A DNA stretch of 64,000 bases, taken from NCBI RefSeq assembly GCF_013072695.1, contig NZ_LXUK01000005.1, positions 62,001-126,000 on the forward strand, written 5' to 3'. Of this stretch, positions 43,996-52,696 are shown in pieces. The notes below the pieces were generated by a model. It made no database searches. It worked only from the letters and a program-made list of their open reading frames with translations, and was not told the origin of the DNA. Each line of letters begins with the position of its first letter. Position 1 is the stretch's first letter. A program made the translations under genes and the position numbers. Source of the stretch: Acinetobacter sp. Ac_5812 (GTDB lineage Bacteria > Pseudomonadota > Gammaproteobacteria > Pseudomonadales > Moraxellaceae).

Positions 43996-45018
43996 ATGTC
44001 AGTTAAAATAATTATTGGCTATTTGCGTTTGTTTAATCGTGTTTTACAACAGGAACAAATTGATTTGTCTAAAGTTGTTGCACCTGAACTTTGGCAAGCC
44101 TTTCAAGCCTGTCTGGAAAATCCCGATGAGCGTGACTTTGATGTCGAACGTTACGCCTTATTGTTACAGGCTGCTCAAGCACACTTTACTCGTCCGATTA
44201 CTTTGGTATTGGCAGAGCATGCCAATTTACAAGATTTAGGTTTGATGGGCTATTTGGCATCGACCAGTATTGATCTACAGCAAGCCTTGCAATTATTACA
44301 ACGTTACTATTCGCTGGTGTTTAAACAAACCAATTTAGAGCAGCTCGATGTACAGCAATACTCTGAATATATCCAAATTGTTTGGAGTGCATCCTATAGT
44401 GATTATCGGGAAATGTATGAGCTCAATCTGGCCTTGATCTTTAAAATTTCGCAGTCGATTGTGCAAGATGCTTTAGTGCCACCGCAGATGATCCAATTTG
44501 GCTATGCACCGCATACTGCGCTTTATCATTTTGAAAAGTTCTATGGTTGTCCGATTCAAATTCAGCAGGGACAGTACGCCATCCGCTTTTCCAATCAAAT
44601 TTTAAAGGCAAAAAGTATTGCCGCAGACCAGCAACTGAACCAAGTGTTATCCACTCAAGCGCAGCATTCATTGAATAGCGTGAGTTCTTTTGAAGTCCAA
44701 CAGCAGCAATTTCGCCAAAAGATACATGGCTTTATCGAGCAAGGTTTATTGCAACAGGAAGAGGTATTGCAAAGTTATGTGGCGAAGCGTCTGCATTGTT
44801 CGGAACGAACGCTACAACGTCAGCTCAAAGCCCATGAGCTGAATTTTCAGGATGTGCTAGATCAGTATCGTTTGGAGCAGAGTAAGTTGTATTTGCAGCA
44901 AGGGAAGTCTTTTTCTGAAATTGCGGAGCGGTTGAATTATGCGGATCAGAGTGCGTTTGGGCGGGCGTTTAAGCGTTGGACAGGAGTTACGCCCAAGCAG
45001 TTTTTGAAATCACTTTAG
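43996..45018 (+). CDS. AraC-family transcriptional regulator
   Basis: The 340-aa protein has an N-terminal effector-binding region of the arabinose-binding-like type found in OruR/ArgR relatives. The C-terminal AraC DNA-binding domain has VLQSYVAKRLHCSERTLQRQLKAHELNFQDVLDQYRLEQSKLYLQQGKSFSEIAERLNYADQSAFGRAFKRWTGVTPKQF, read here in the usual two helix-turn-helix order. It is divergent from the PF10118 gene, and probably activates it in response to an unknown, perhaps lipid-like, effector. Confidence 0.88.
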   Translation: MSVKIIIGYLRLFNRVLQQEQIDLSKVVAPELWQAFQACLENPDERDFDVERYALLLQAAQAHFTRPITLVLAEHANLQDLGLMGYLASTSIDLQQALQLLQRYYSLVFKQTNLEQLDVQQYSEYIQIVWSASYSDYREMYELNLALIFKISQSIVQDALVPPQMIQFGYAPHTALYHFEKFYGCPIQIQQGQYAIRFSNQILKAKSIAADQQLNQVLSTQAQHSLNSVSSFEVQQQQFRQKIHGFIEQGLLQQEEVLQSYVAKRLHCSERTLQRQLKAHELNFQDVLDQYRLEQSKLYLQQGKSFSEIAERLNYADQSAFGRAFKRWTGVTPKQFLKSL

Positions 45019-45151
45019 ATTTTAGATCAGACTGCTAATCAAACTTCTAATTAATAAGTGAGTTTAGCTAAGGTTGTTTAATTGATGGATAATCAGATGG
45101 GTTTGATATTTCCCTTACTTTTCAGGGATGAAAAGTAACAAAAATCCTCTG

Positions 45152-45240
45152 TTGGACTGACGGTACATCCTAAGCAAATTTTCAAACACTGCTTTGAAAT
45201 GCAGCGCAAGGCCAGTCCAACGGGCGACATCCATGTCGCC
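45152..45240. repeat. Folded repeat-like intergenic element
   Basis: TTGGACTG (45152-45159) pairs with CAGTCCAA (45213-45220), enclosing a CTGCTTTGAAATGCAG partial hairpin. The perfect palindrome GGCGACATCCATGTCGCC follows at 45223-45240. It lies in the 293-base gap after the AraC gene. Such structure fits a dispersed intergenic repeat or a small structured RNA; no T-run follows. Confidence 0.5.
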
Positions 45241-45311
45241 TGTCACGATAGTAAATGTGGTGTAAATTAAAGCGTTATTGAGAGTGGGATTTGATCAGTA
45301 ACTCAAACTTA

Positions 45312-46643
45312 CTATTGGTTTTTAAAACGTGGATAATTAAAGACAATGGCGAGTACCGCACAAACCGCAAGAATCCAGCAATAGTAGATATTGCCAATCA
45401 ATTCAACAGGTGAGAGTTTGGCAATCGAACAGGCCAACAGTAGTTGCGCACCGTAGGGGATAATCCCTTGAACCACACATGAGAAAATATCAAGCAACGC
45501 CGCGCTACGTTTTGGATCTACCCCATATTCTCTTGCCACTTCACGCGCCATATCACCCGATAAAATAATCGCGACGGTATTGTTGGCGACGAATAGATTC
45601 GAAAATACCACCAGAAAGCTAATCCCTAATTCACCAGCACGTTGTTTACCGAATTTAAACAGGCGTGTAATGGCATAGATGCGTTGGATCAACCACTGCA
45701 AACCGCCTTCTTTTTGCATCAAAGTCGATAGTCCACCCAACAACATGGAAAGTAATGCCACCTCAAACATACTGACAAAGCCATCATAAATCGCACTATT
45801 CAGTTTCAGTACATCAAAATCTGGCTTTTCTATTAAGCCCATTAGCCCTGATAAAATCACGCCGATCATCAGCACTGCGAGGACATGCAGGCGGGTAAAA
45901 GCGAGGAAAAACACAGCCAGATAAGGCAAAATCAGCCAGATATCATAAGGGATTGATTGAATCGCTTCCGCCTCGTGGCTCATCGAAATGTAAACCAACA
46001 AGGTAATAATGGCAGCAGGGAGTGCAATCCAGACATTGACTCTAAATTTATCTCGAAGTTCAACATTTTGGCTACGGGTTGCGGCGATGGTGGTATCCGA
46101 GATCATCGATAAATTATCACCAAACATAGCACCACCGACTACTGCACCAATGGCATAGACGGGTCCAATATCAGTGGCTTGGGCGAAACCAAAGGCAATC
46201 GGGGCACAGGCTGCAATGGTGCCCATTGAAGTTCCCATCGCGGTTGCAATAAATGCAGCAATGATAAACAGCATGGGTAAGACAAATTCAGCTGAAATCA
46301 GTGAAAGTCCCAACTGTACCGTCGCATCGACGCTGCCTATGGCACTGGAGACACTGGCAAAAGCACCTGCCAGCATAAATACCATAAACATCAGAATCAG
46401 ATTGGGGTGACTGGCACCTTGCAAAAATTCTTCAATTGCTGCATTCAGTTTTTGTTTATATAACAATAAAGCCAAAATCACGGCTGGAATGGCTGCAACA
46501 GGTGCTTTGACTTGATAGAAGGCAAATTCTGTCCCAATTATTGAATGATAGACACCACTCCCGAGAAAGATGATCAAAAATACCAATAGCGGTAGCAAAG
46601 CAAGGGCATTGCTTTGTACTTTTTCCTGAGCGTGGGCAGACAT
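45312..46643 (-). CDS. NhaC-type Na+/H+ antiporter family protein
   Basis: The 443-aa protein has about 12 hydrophobic segments, with ATAMGTSMGTIAACAPIAFGFA, GGAMFGDNLSMISDTTIAATRSQN and LLDIFSCVVQGIIPYGAQLLLA. The GDNLSxISDTTIA motif is the conserved signature of the NhaC family. It probably exchanges cytoplasmic sodium, or an organic ion or amino acid, for protons at the inner membrane. It is monocistronic, with no partner gene nearby. The substrate cannot be fixed by sequence alone. Confidence 0.85.
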   Translation of the reverse strand: MSAHAQEKVQSNALALLPLLVFLIIFLGSGVYHSIIGTEFAFYQVKAPVAAIPAVILALLLYKQKLNAAIEEFLQGASHPNLILMFMVFMLAGAFASVSSAIGSVDATVQLGLSLISAEFVLPMLFIIAAFIATAMGTSMGTIAACAPIAFGFAQATDIGPVYAIGAVVGGAMFGDNLSMISDTTIAATRSQNVELRDKFRVNVWIALPAAIITLLVYISMSHEAEAIQSIPYDIWLILPYLAVFFLAFTRLHVLAVLMIGVILSGLMGLIEKPDFDVLKLNSAIYDGFVSMFEVALLSMLLGGLSTLMQKEGGLQWLIQRIYAITRLFKFGKQRAGELGISFLVVFSNLFVANNTVAIILSGDMAREVAREYGVDPKRSAALLDIFSCVVQGIIPYGAQLLLACSIAKLSPVELIGNIYYCWILAVCAVLAIVFNYPRFKNQ

Positions 46644-46827
46644 AAAAATAAAAAGAAAACTTAAAAATTGCGGCTAGTATAAAGGAGCTGGGCTGATTTC
46701 TAAAATGCAGTGTGATCAGGCCAAAATTAGGAAGCTTTGATCATTGAGAAAAAACTCAAAATATAGATAAATGTAGCAAGGCTGTTGTAAGTAGTATGAT
46801 TCACTGTCTCAATCACGTCAAACTCTG

Positions 46828-46855
46828 TTCAATGAACAAAAAATAGCGTTACAAT
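46828..46855 (+). promoter_or_regulatory. Predicted trpA promoter
   Basis: TTCAAT, 16 bases, TACAAT, about 60 bases before trpA. The -10 context TTACAATGC is shared with the trpFB promoter region. Confidence 0.4.
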
Positions 46856-46918
46856 GCAGTGTTTTTGTATCACTACAAACAACTCCTTAATTTATATAAA
46901 TCAGGAAAGCATAATCCT

Positions 46919-47722
46919 ATGTCACGTCTTGCCACTCGTTTTGAACAGCTTAAATCTCAGCAACGTAAAGCGCTTGTTTCTTATGTGATGGCAGGTGATC
47001 CGCATCCACAAGTCACTGTTCCATTGCTTCATCAAATGGTTGAAGCAGGGGTCGATGTGATTGAATTGGGTCTCCCATTCTCTGACCCGATGGCGGATGG
47101 CCCTGTGATTGCTTTAGCTGCTGAACGTGCTTTGGCAGGTGGAACCAATACACTTGATGCATTGGATATGGTGAAAACCTTTCGTGAAAAAGATCAAACA
47201 ACACCAGTGGTACTGATGGGATATTTAAATCCTGTTGAAGTGATTGGTTATGAAAAGTTTGTTGCTTATGCGAAAGACTGTGGTGTTGATGGTGTGCTTT
47301 TGGTGGATTTACCACCAGAAGAATCGAAGCAATTAGGTGAAGTTCTTAAACAAAATGGAATGGATCAGATCTTCTTGCTTGCGCCAACTTCAACCGACCA
47401 ACGTATTCAACATGTGGTGAATCAAGCCAGTGGTTTTGTTTACTATGTGTCATTAAAGGGTGTGACCGGTGCAGCAACGTTAGATACCTCTGAAGCAGCA
47501 GCGCGTATTGCAAAAATTAAGTCTAAGACCAATGTGCCAGTGGGCGTCGGTTTTGGAATTAGTGATGCTGCGTCTGCAAAAGCGATGGGTCAAGTTGCCG
47601 ATGCCGTGATTGTAGGAAGTGCTTTCGTTAAATCTTTTGCGACATTGCCAGCGGATGAAGCTGCGCAACAGACGGTGAATAAAGTGAAGGAGCTTCGAGC
47701 TGCGCTCGATGAGTTAGTATGA
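46919..47722 (+). CDS. trpA: Tryptophan synthase alpha chain
   Basis: The 267-aa TIM-barrel protein starts MSRLATRFEQLKSQQRKAL. It has AGVDVIELGLPFSDPMADGPVI with the catalytic Glu and Asp, LLVDLPPEE, VYYVSLKGVTGA and VGVGFGISDA. It cleaves indole-3-glycerol phosphate to indole for the TrpB subunit. The start at 46919 is set by family length; the frame is open 20 codons upstream. It overlaps accD by four bases (ATGA), so tryptophan synthesis and fatty-acid synthesis genes are coupled here. It is encoded about 8 kb from trpFB. Confidence 0.96.
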   Translation: MSRLATRFEQLKSQQRKALVSYVMAGDPHPQVTVPLLHQMVEAGVDVIELGLPFSDPMADGPVIALAAERALAGGTNTLDALDMVKTFREKDQTTPVVLMGYLNPVEVIGYEKFVAYAKDCGVDGVLLVDLPPEESKQLGEVLKQNGMDQIFLLAPTSTDQRIQHVVNQASGFVYYVSLKGVTGAATLDTSEAAARIAKIKSKTNVPVGVGFGISDAASAKAMGQVADAVIVGSAFVKSFATLPADEAAQQTVNKVKELRAALDELV

Positions 47723-48615
47723 GTCAAGAGTTAACATCAGGGAAGGTTCTTAACCCTTCAACACCTTGGACTGAGCGTCACGTCCCTGGTATTCAGGTTG
47801 CAGATCAACAGCAGATATTTAAATCGACTTTTACTGAGCCTACGATTGAATGTCCTGAGTGTCATGCGCTGGTAACACGTACTGCAATGTCATTTAATGC
47901 CTATGTGTGTCCTCAGTGTGATGAGCACTTACATATGCGTGCGCGTGATCGTTTGAACTGGTTCTTTGATCAGGTGAACGGAGAACTGGGCCAAGAGTTT
48001 AGCGCCAAAGATCCATTAAAATTTGTGGATAGCAAAGCTTATCCAGATCGCATTCGTGAAGCACAAGACAAAACAGATGAAACCGAAGCGCTTGTGGTGA
48101 TGCAGGGTTCGTTGAAAGGCCTAGACCTGATTGCGTGTGCCTTTGAGTTTGATTTTATGGCGGGTTCAATGGGTACCGTCGTTGGCGACCGTTTTGTACA
48201 GGCTGCTGAACGCGCAATCGCATTGCATCAACCAATGATCTGTTTTGCTGCCTCTGGTGGCGCACGTATGCAAGAAGGCATGTTGTCTTTGATGCAGATG
48301 GCGCGTACAGCGGCTGCAATCCAAAAAATGAAAGAAGCGCGTGTTCCATACTTAGTGGTACTCACTCATCCTGTATACGGTGGTGTAACCGCTTCATTGG
48401 CGATGTTGGGTGATGTACATATTGCTGAACCGAAAGCGATGATTGGCTTTGCAGGTAAACGTGTGATTGAACAAACTGTACGTGAAAAACTGGAAGAACC
48501 GTTCCAACGTGCAGAATATTTGCTTGATCATGGTGTGGTCGATCAGATCGTTCATCGTCATGCATTACGTGATACTGTATACAGACTTGTCGCTAAGCTG
48601 ATGAATTTACCTTGA
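47719..48615 (+). CDS. accD: Acetyl-CoA carboxylase carboxyltransferase subunit beta
   Basis: The 298-aa protein has a zinc ribbon CPECHALVTRTAMSFNAYVCPQC near residue 40-62, with four Cys ligands. The carboxyltransferase core has CAFEFDFMAGSMGTVVGDRF, FAASGGARMQEGMLSLMQMART and GGVTASLAMLGDVHIAEPKA. With AccA it transfers carboxyl from biotin to acetyl-CoA, the first step of fatty-acid synthesis. It overlaps trpA upstream and the TTG start of folC downstream, so all are translated from one message. Confidence 0.97.
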   Translation: MSQELTSGKVLNPSTPWTERHVPGIQVADQQQIFKSTFTEPTIECPECHALVTRTAMSFNAYVCPQCDEHLHMRARDRLNWFFDQVNGELGQEFSAKDPLKFVDSKAYPDRIREAQDKTDETEALVVMQGSLKGLDLIACAFEFDFMAGSMGTVVGDRFVQAAERAIALHQPMICFAASGGARMQEGMLSLMQMARTAAAIQKMKEARVPYLVVLTHPVYGGVTASLAMLGDVHIAEPKAMIGFAGKRVIEQTVREKLEEPFQRAEYLLDHGVVDQIVHRHALRDTVYRLVAKLMNLP

Positions 48616-49898
48616 AACCACTCGCTCCACATTCAACAGACACATTAACAACATGGCTCGATTATTGGGGCCATGTTCATGTTACAGGCATTGATTTAGG
48701 TTTAGAACGCGTCATTCCCGTTGCTGAAAAGCTCGGGGTGATGCAGCCTCAAGCGAAGGTATTTACCGTCGCTGGCACCAATGGTAAAGGTTCAACCACC
48801 ACAACCTTGGCTGCGATTTTAAATGCGCAGGGCTATAAGGTTGGGCTATATCAATCACCGCATATTTATCGTTTTAATGAAAGGGTAAAGTTGGCGGGTG
48901 CTGAAGTTGATGATCGAAGTCTGATTGATGCTTTTGTTCTGGTTGATCAAGCACGACGTGAATGTGGTTTAAGTTTATCTTTTTTTGAAGCAACCACTTT
49001 GGCTGCTTTTTTGATTTTTAAACAGCAACAATGTGATGTTTGGGTACTTGAGGTCGGTTTAGGCGGTCGTCTTGATGTGGTCAATGTGATTGATCCTGAT
49101 ATTGCGGTAATTACCAATATTGGCCTAGATCATGTGGATTGGCTCGGCGACACCGTAGAAAAAATCGCATTTGAAAAAGCAGGGATTATTCGTCCGAATA
49201 TTCCAGTGGTTTTCGCGGGTCAGCAACAACTGCCGCAAGCCATTCAAGATAAAGTGTCTGAAACTCAAGCTCAGCTATATGCCTTGAATCGAGATTATTT
49301 TTATCAGCAGAATGATAATGGTCAAACTTGGTCATTTGCGTCTTCTGGAACCACATTACAGCTTCCTGTTGGACAACTAGCGCTAGATAATATGTCTACT
49401 GCAGTAGCCGCTGTATTGGCGAGTGGTGTTGAGGTTTCGCAAGCAGCGATTGCAACGGGTATTCAGCAAGCACGCTTACAAGGTCGTTTTGAAATACGAC
49501 AAATCCAAGATAAAACCGTGATTTTTGATGCTGGGCATAATGCGCATGGCGTCGAATTTTTATTGAAGCAGTTGCGAAAATTCTTAAAATACAATAAACA
49601 GTACACAGATGTTGTTGCAGTATTTTCAATGCTGGCAGATAAAGACATTGCTTCTGTCACCGATTTACTAAAAACAACAGTAAAAGATTGGTTTATTGCT
49701 AATTTAGATGTGCCTAGAGCCGCACCAGTGCAACAGATACATGATGCATTGCAAGGGCAACAGGTATACGAGTTCGGCAGTATCCAGCAAGCGTTTGAAA
49801 CTGTGCTGAAACAAAGTAATAACAATCAGCTGATTTTAGTCTGTGGTTCGTTTCATACCTTAGAAGCGGTCTGGGAGTATTTAGAAGAATGTCGATGA
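48612..49898 (+). CDS. folC: Bifunctional folylpolyglutamate synthase/dihydrofolate synthase
   Basis: The 428-aa protein has VFTVAGTNGKGSTTTTLAAIL near residue 55 (P-loop), YQSPHIYRFNERV, WVLEVGLGGRLDVVNVIDPD and DHVDWLGDTVEKIAFEKAGI. A C-terminal IFDAGHNAHGVEFLL follows. It joins dihydropteroate to glutamate and lengthens the glutamate tail of folates. The start is a TTG overlapping the accD stop (TTGA), with no in-frame ATG before the P-loop domain, so translational coupling is likely. Its end overlaps the next gene. The order accD-folC-SPOR matches E. coli accD-folC-dedD. Confidence 0.95.
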   Translation: MKPLAPHSTDTLTTWLDYWGHVHVTGIDLGLERVIPVAEKLGVMQPQAKVFTVAGTNGKGSTTTTLAAILNAQGYKVGLYQSPHIYRFNERVKLAGAEVDDRSLIDAFVLVDQARRECGLSLSFFEATTLAAFLIFKQQQCDVWVLEVGLGGRLDVVNVIDPDIAVITNIGLDHVDWLGDTVEKIAFEKAGIIRPNIPVVFAGQQQLPQAIQDKVSETQAQLYALNRDYFYQQNDNGQTWSFASSGTTLQLPVGQLALDNMSTAVAAVLASGVEVSQAAIATGIQQARLQGRFEIRQIQDKTVIFDAGHNAHGVEFLLKQLRKFLKYNKQYTDVVAVFSMLADKDIASVTDLLKTTVKDWFIANLDVPRAAPVQQIHDALQGQQVYEFGSIQQAFETVLKQSNNNQLILVCGSFHTLEAVWEYLEECR

Positions 49899-50944
49899 AT
49901 AACAAACAACGTTGGATGGGCGGCGTTGTTCTACTCGGTGGTGGTGTTTTATTAGCTGCATTGCTGTTAAAGGGCAATGATGAAATTGAGCAAGATCACA
50001 CGCAAGCTCCAGTTACTCATCCGATTCCCAAAACTGAGTCTAAGCCGAAAACGGCACAGCCAGCTCAAGACAGCGAAATGGTGTCATTGCAACCATTGGC
50101 TGTCGATGTGGAAACAGAAAAGCGGTTGCTGGAAGAACAGCGTCGTTCACGTGAAAAAGCGGTGGCAGAACAAGAAGCGCGTGCAGCTGAATTCTTAAAG
50201 ATGCAGCAACAGGCCGAAGCAGCAGCAGCACGTAAAGCTGCAGAAGAATATGCAGCGATTAATGCACGTCGTACGGCAGCTCAAGAAAGCTCGGATAATA
50301 TTCCACCTGAATTGGTTGAAGATGAGAAAGCCAAGGCTCAAAGACTTGCGGATGAAAAGAAGCGAGCCGAACAACAGAAAACAGATCAACAAAAGTCTGA
50401 TGCTGATAAGAAGTTAGCGGAAGATAAACGTAAAGCCGAAGCTGACAAAAAAGCAGCAGAAGACAAACGTAAGGCGGAAGCGGAGAAGAAAGCTGCTGAA
50501 GATAAGCGTAAGGCAGAAGTGGATAAGAAAGCCGCTGAAGATAAACGCAAAGCAGAAGCTGACAAGAAAGCAGCAGAAGATAAACGTAAGGCAGAAGCAG
50601 AGAAAAAAGCTGCTGATGAGAAGAAACGTAAAGCTGACGAAGATAGCAAGAAGAAAGCTGAGGCTGAGAAAGCACGCGATCTGATGGAAAATGGCGATAA
50701 AAAGTGGATGGTACAAGTGGCTTTGGCTGCAAACCAAGCCAATGCAGACGCCGTTGTATCGAAATTACGTGCCAAGGGCTACAAGGTAACGACCAGTCAA
50801 ACCTCGAAAGGGATCCGGATTATGGTTGGCCCTGCCAAGGATCGTGATACTGCGGATAACACGCGTAAGAAAATCACAACGGATGAAAGCTTAAATATGA
50901 AATCTGCTTGGGTGATTGATTGGGTTCCGCTTGACCAACGATAA
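49889..50944 (+). CDS. SPOR-domain protein with Ala/Lys/Glu repeats (DedD-like)
   Basis: The 351-aa protein has one N-terminal membrane helix (WMGGVVLLGGGVLLAALLL, residues 9-27). A long charged alpha-helical region is built partly of a 13-residue repeat (KAEADKKAAEDKR type, about five copies). A C-terminal SPOR domain (KWMVQVALAANQANADAVVSKLRAKGYKV, then IRIMVGPAKDRDTADNTRKKI) binds denuded peptidoglycan at the septum. It is DedD/TolA-like in layout and probably acts at cell division in the periplasm. Translation may begin at 49889 or 49895; both overlap folC. Confidence 0.85.
   Translation: MSMNNKQRWMGGVVLLGGGVLLAALLLKGNDEIEQDHTQAPVTHPIPKTESKPKTAQPAQDSEMVSLQPLAVDVETEKRLLEEQRRSREKAVAEQEARAAEFLKMQQQAEAAAARKAAEEYAAINARRTAAQESSDNIPPELVEDEKAKAQRLADEKKRAEQQKTDQQKSDADKKLAEDKRKAEADKKAAEDKRKAEAEKKAAEDKRKAEVDKKAAEDKRKAEADKKAAEDKRKAEAEKKAADEKKRKADEDSKKKAEAEKARDLMENGDKKWMVQVALAANQANADAVVSKLRAKGYKVTTSQTSKGIRIMVGPAKDRDTADNTRKKITTDESLNMKSAWVIDWVPLDQR
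50405..50640 (+). repeat. Tandem 39-base coding repeat in the SPOR-protein gene
   Basis: About five units of 39 bases encode a KAEADKKAAEDKR-type motif with small variations. Such tracts can gain or lose copies by slippage. Confidence 0.75.
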
Positions 50945-50954
50945 ACCTTGATCA

Positions 50955-51029
50955 TCCCCTAGATTAAATCAGGAACACATCACAGGCTTTATTGATGCTG
51001 TGAGTGTTCCATCAAAATTAAATAGGGGA
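50955..51029 (+). promoter_or_regulatory. Hairpin holding the ribosome-binding site of the next gene
   Basis: TCCCCTA (50955-50961) pairs with TAGGGGA (51023-51029), and GGAACACATCACAG pairs with CTGTGAGTGTTCC inside. The right outer arm contains the AGGGGA ribosome-binding site ten bases before ATG 51039. The structure could hide that site and so control translation. There is no T-run. Confidence 0.5.
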
Positions 51030-51038
51030 CTCGCGATC

Positions 51039-51992
51039 ATGAATACAGCGATCAGAATATTAGAACGATTTATTTTTTCACAAGATTCCGATGTGAGTGC
51101 ACTGTCTGGTGTTGCCTGTATAGGGGATGATGTTTATTTTGTTGGTGACGATGTTCGGTACTTATTAAAAACCAATCGAAACAATAATCTGACCAGTGCA
51201 ACGGTTTTTGAAAAAGTTCCGTTATCTGAGTCGTCTGAGCAAATATCACTTAGCGTATTGAGCAAAGCAAAAAAGCCTGATTTTGAAGCATTAAGTTGCA
51301 TAACCTTGGATGGTCAACAGCAACTACTGGTGATGGGATCAGGTTCTACCGAAAATCGGAAACAAGCATTACTTTATAATCCATCTAACAATCAAATCCG
51401 CATTTTTCTGGATGCAGTTGATTATCACTTTTTGCAAAACAGCGTTGAATTAACGGGTGGAGCAGATCTCAATATAGAAGCTATCTGTTCAGACCATCGT
51501 CATCTGTATATCTTTCAACGTGGCAATATTAATCGCCATCATGGTGTTTTAGTCTTTGATTTAGCTAAAATTCAAGCAGGAAAATCGTTAGAAAATGCGC
51601 TTATCAACTCGCTTAATCTCAACTTGCCTGAGATTGAGGGTGCTGCAAGTGGGATTTCTGATGCCTATTTTTTTGTGGATAAAAATCTAATAGTAGCTAC
51701 GGCAGCGGTTGAGCAAACATTAAATACCTATGATGATGGTGATGTGCTGGGTAGTTTTATTTTGCTGTTTTCGCCAGATGGCCAAGCCTTATCCAGTCAT
51801 TTGATTCAAGATGAAGAAGGTAAAACGCTAGTAATTAAAGTTGAAGGGATTACTTGGTTAGAGTCGAGATCTGATGGGGAAGTGTTCTTATTGGTCACGG
51901 ATAGCGATGGTGGTGATTCTGAAATTTTGAAGGTCTGGTTGACTCATTCAGCTTTTGAAAACCAGAAGGTGGAAGTAAAACTTGCTTGGTGA
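51039..51992 (+). CDS. Predicted beta-propeller protein, unknown function
   Basis: The 317-aa protein has many short strands with ALSGVACIGDDVYFVGDD, LEALSCITLDGQQQLLVMGSG-like segments, ICSDHRHLYIFQRGN and VEGITWLESRSDGEVFLLVTDSDGG. The arrangement of ligand-like Glu and Asp residues recalls esterase-like phytase or DUF6929 propellers; I am not sure of the family. There is no signal peptide. ATG 51039 is chosen for the AGGGGA site and start of homology-like sequence; the frame is open 13 codons upstream. The ribosome-binding site lies inside a predicted hairpin. Confidence 0.65.
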   Translation: MNTAIRILERFIFSQDSDVSALSGVACIGDDVYFVGDDVRYLLKTNRNNNLTSATVFEKVPLSESSEQISLSVLSKAKKPDFEALSCITLDGQQQLLVMGSGSTENRKQALLYNPSNNQIRIFLDAVDYHFLQNSVELTGGADLNIEAICSDHRHLYIFQRGNINRHHGVLVFDLAKIQAGKSLENALINSLNLNLPEIEGAASGISDAYFFVDKNLIVATAAVEQTLNTYDDGDVLGSFILLFSPDGQALSSHLIQDEEGKTLVIKVEGITWLESRSDGEVFLLVTDSDGGDSEILKVWLTHSAFENQKVEVKLAW

Positions 51993-52110
51993 TCATGCAA
52001 TTTTGAGCAGTATATTGTGCAGGTTGATTCATGATGACTGGACAATTTAGCATCTTTAATAAGCTCTATCTACTAAATAAATAGAGCTTCTTCCAAAATA
52101 CTTTCAATGT

Positions 52111-52695
52111 TTAGCCAGATGGATTAGACAGTTGTTGTTGAATCCATTTTACATTTTCAGGTGTAAATAAATGGTCAATGTTTTTCCAGATCACATGGAA
52201 GCCATAGCCTCCTTGTTTCATCTCTTTGACCGCATCATCTATTGACCAGTTTTCAAAAATAATCCGATACATGGCAATCGTTGCACCAGTACGGTCAGAA
52301 CCATGGTAGCAATGCACTAAAATTTTATGATTCTTTTCTTTGGCTGTTTGAATCGCTTGCATGGTCTGCAATAGATATTGACGATTGATGGCCCATGTAT
52401 AAATCGGAATATGCACTAGATTAAACGGTTGATCTTTTAAAACTTTGGCATCTTCATTTCTGGCTCTAAGATTGATGACCGTATCAATATTATATTGTTT
52501 TAGGCTTGGAATGAGCTCATTGCTGGGCTGATCACTACGAAAGACATCATTGCTAATTTGATAAAAATTATGCTGCTGTGAAATCAGTGTTCCCCAGTTT
52601 TTTGGACGTTGTTCATCATTGAGGCTTGAATGCTTCATGCATCCGCCTACACTGAGTGTAGAAATCAGGGTGAGGGCAAGGAGTGTTTTTTTCAT
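52111..52695 (-). CDS. Protein tyrosine/dual-specificity phosphatase lipoprotein
   Basis: The 194-aa protein starts MKKTLLALTLISTLSVGGC, a lipoprotein signal with Cys near residue 19. It has DVFRSDQPSNELIPSLKQYNIDTVINLRARNE and the P-loop HCYHGSDRTG near residue 125, the CX5R motif of tyrosine/dual-specificity phosphatases. Substrate is unknown; relatives act on phosphoproteins or on inositol phosphates. A lipid-anchored enzyme would face the periplasm. It starts one base after the stop of the MBL-fold gene upstream, so the two form an operon. Confidence 0.85.
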   Translation of the reverse strand: MKKTLLALTLISTLSVGGCMKHSSLNDEQRPKNWGTLISQQHNFYQISNDVFRSDQPSNELIPSLKQYNIDTVINLRARNEDAKVLKDQPFNLVHIPIYTWAINRQYLLQTMQAIQTAKEKNHKILVHCYHGSDRTGATIAMYRIIFENWSIDDAVKEMKQGGYGFHVIWKNIDHLFTPENVKWIQQQLSNPSG

Positions 52696-52696
52696 A

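Noticed and set aside
49463..49825. Antisense frame in folC
   Set aside because: Cys-rich composition is a shadow of folC codons; no independent signals.
50259..50775. Long minus-strand open frames in the SPOR gene region
   Set aside because: They are shadows of the repetitive Lys/Ala/Glu codons on the plus strand, with low-complexity Ser/Leu/Phe products.
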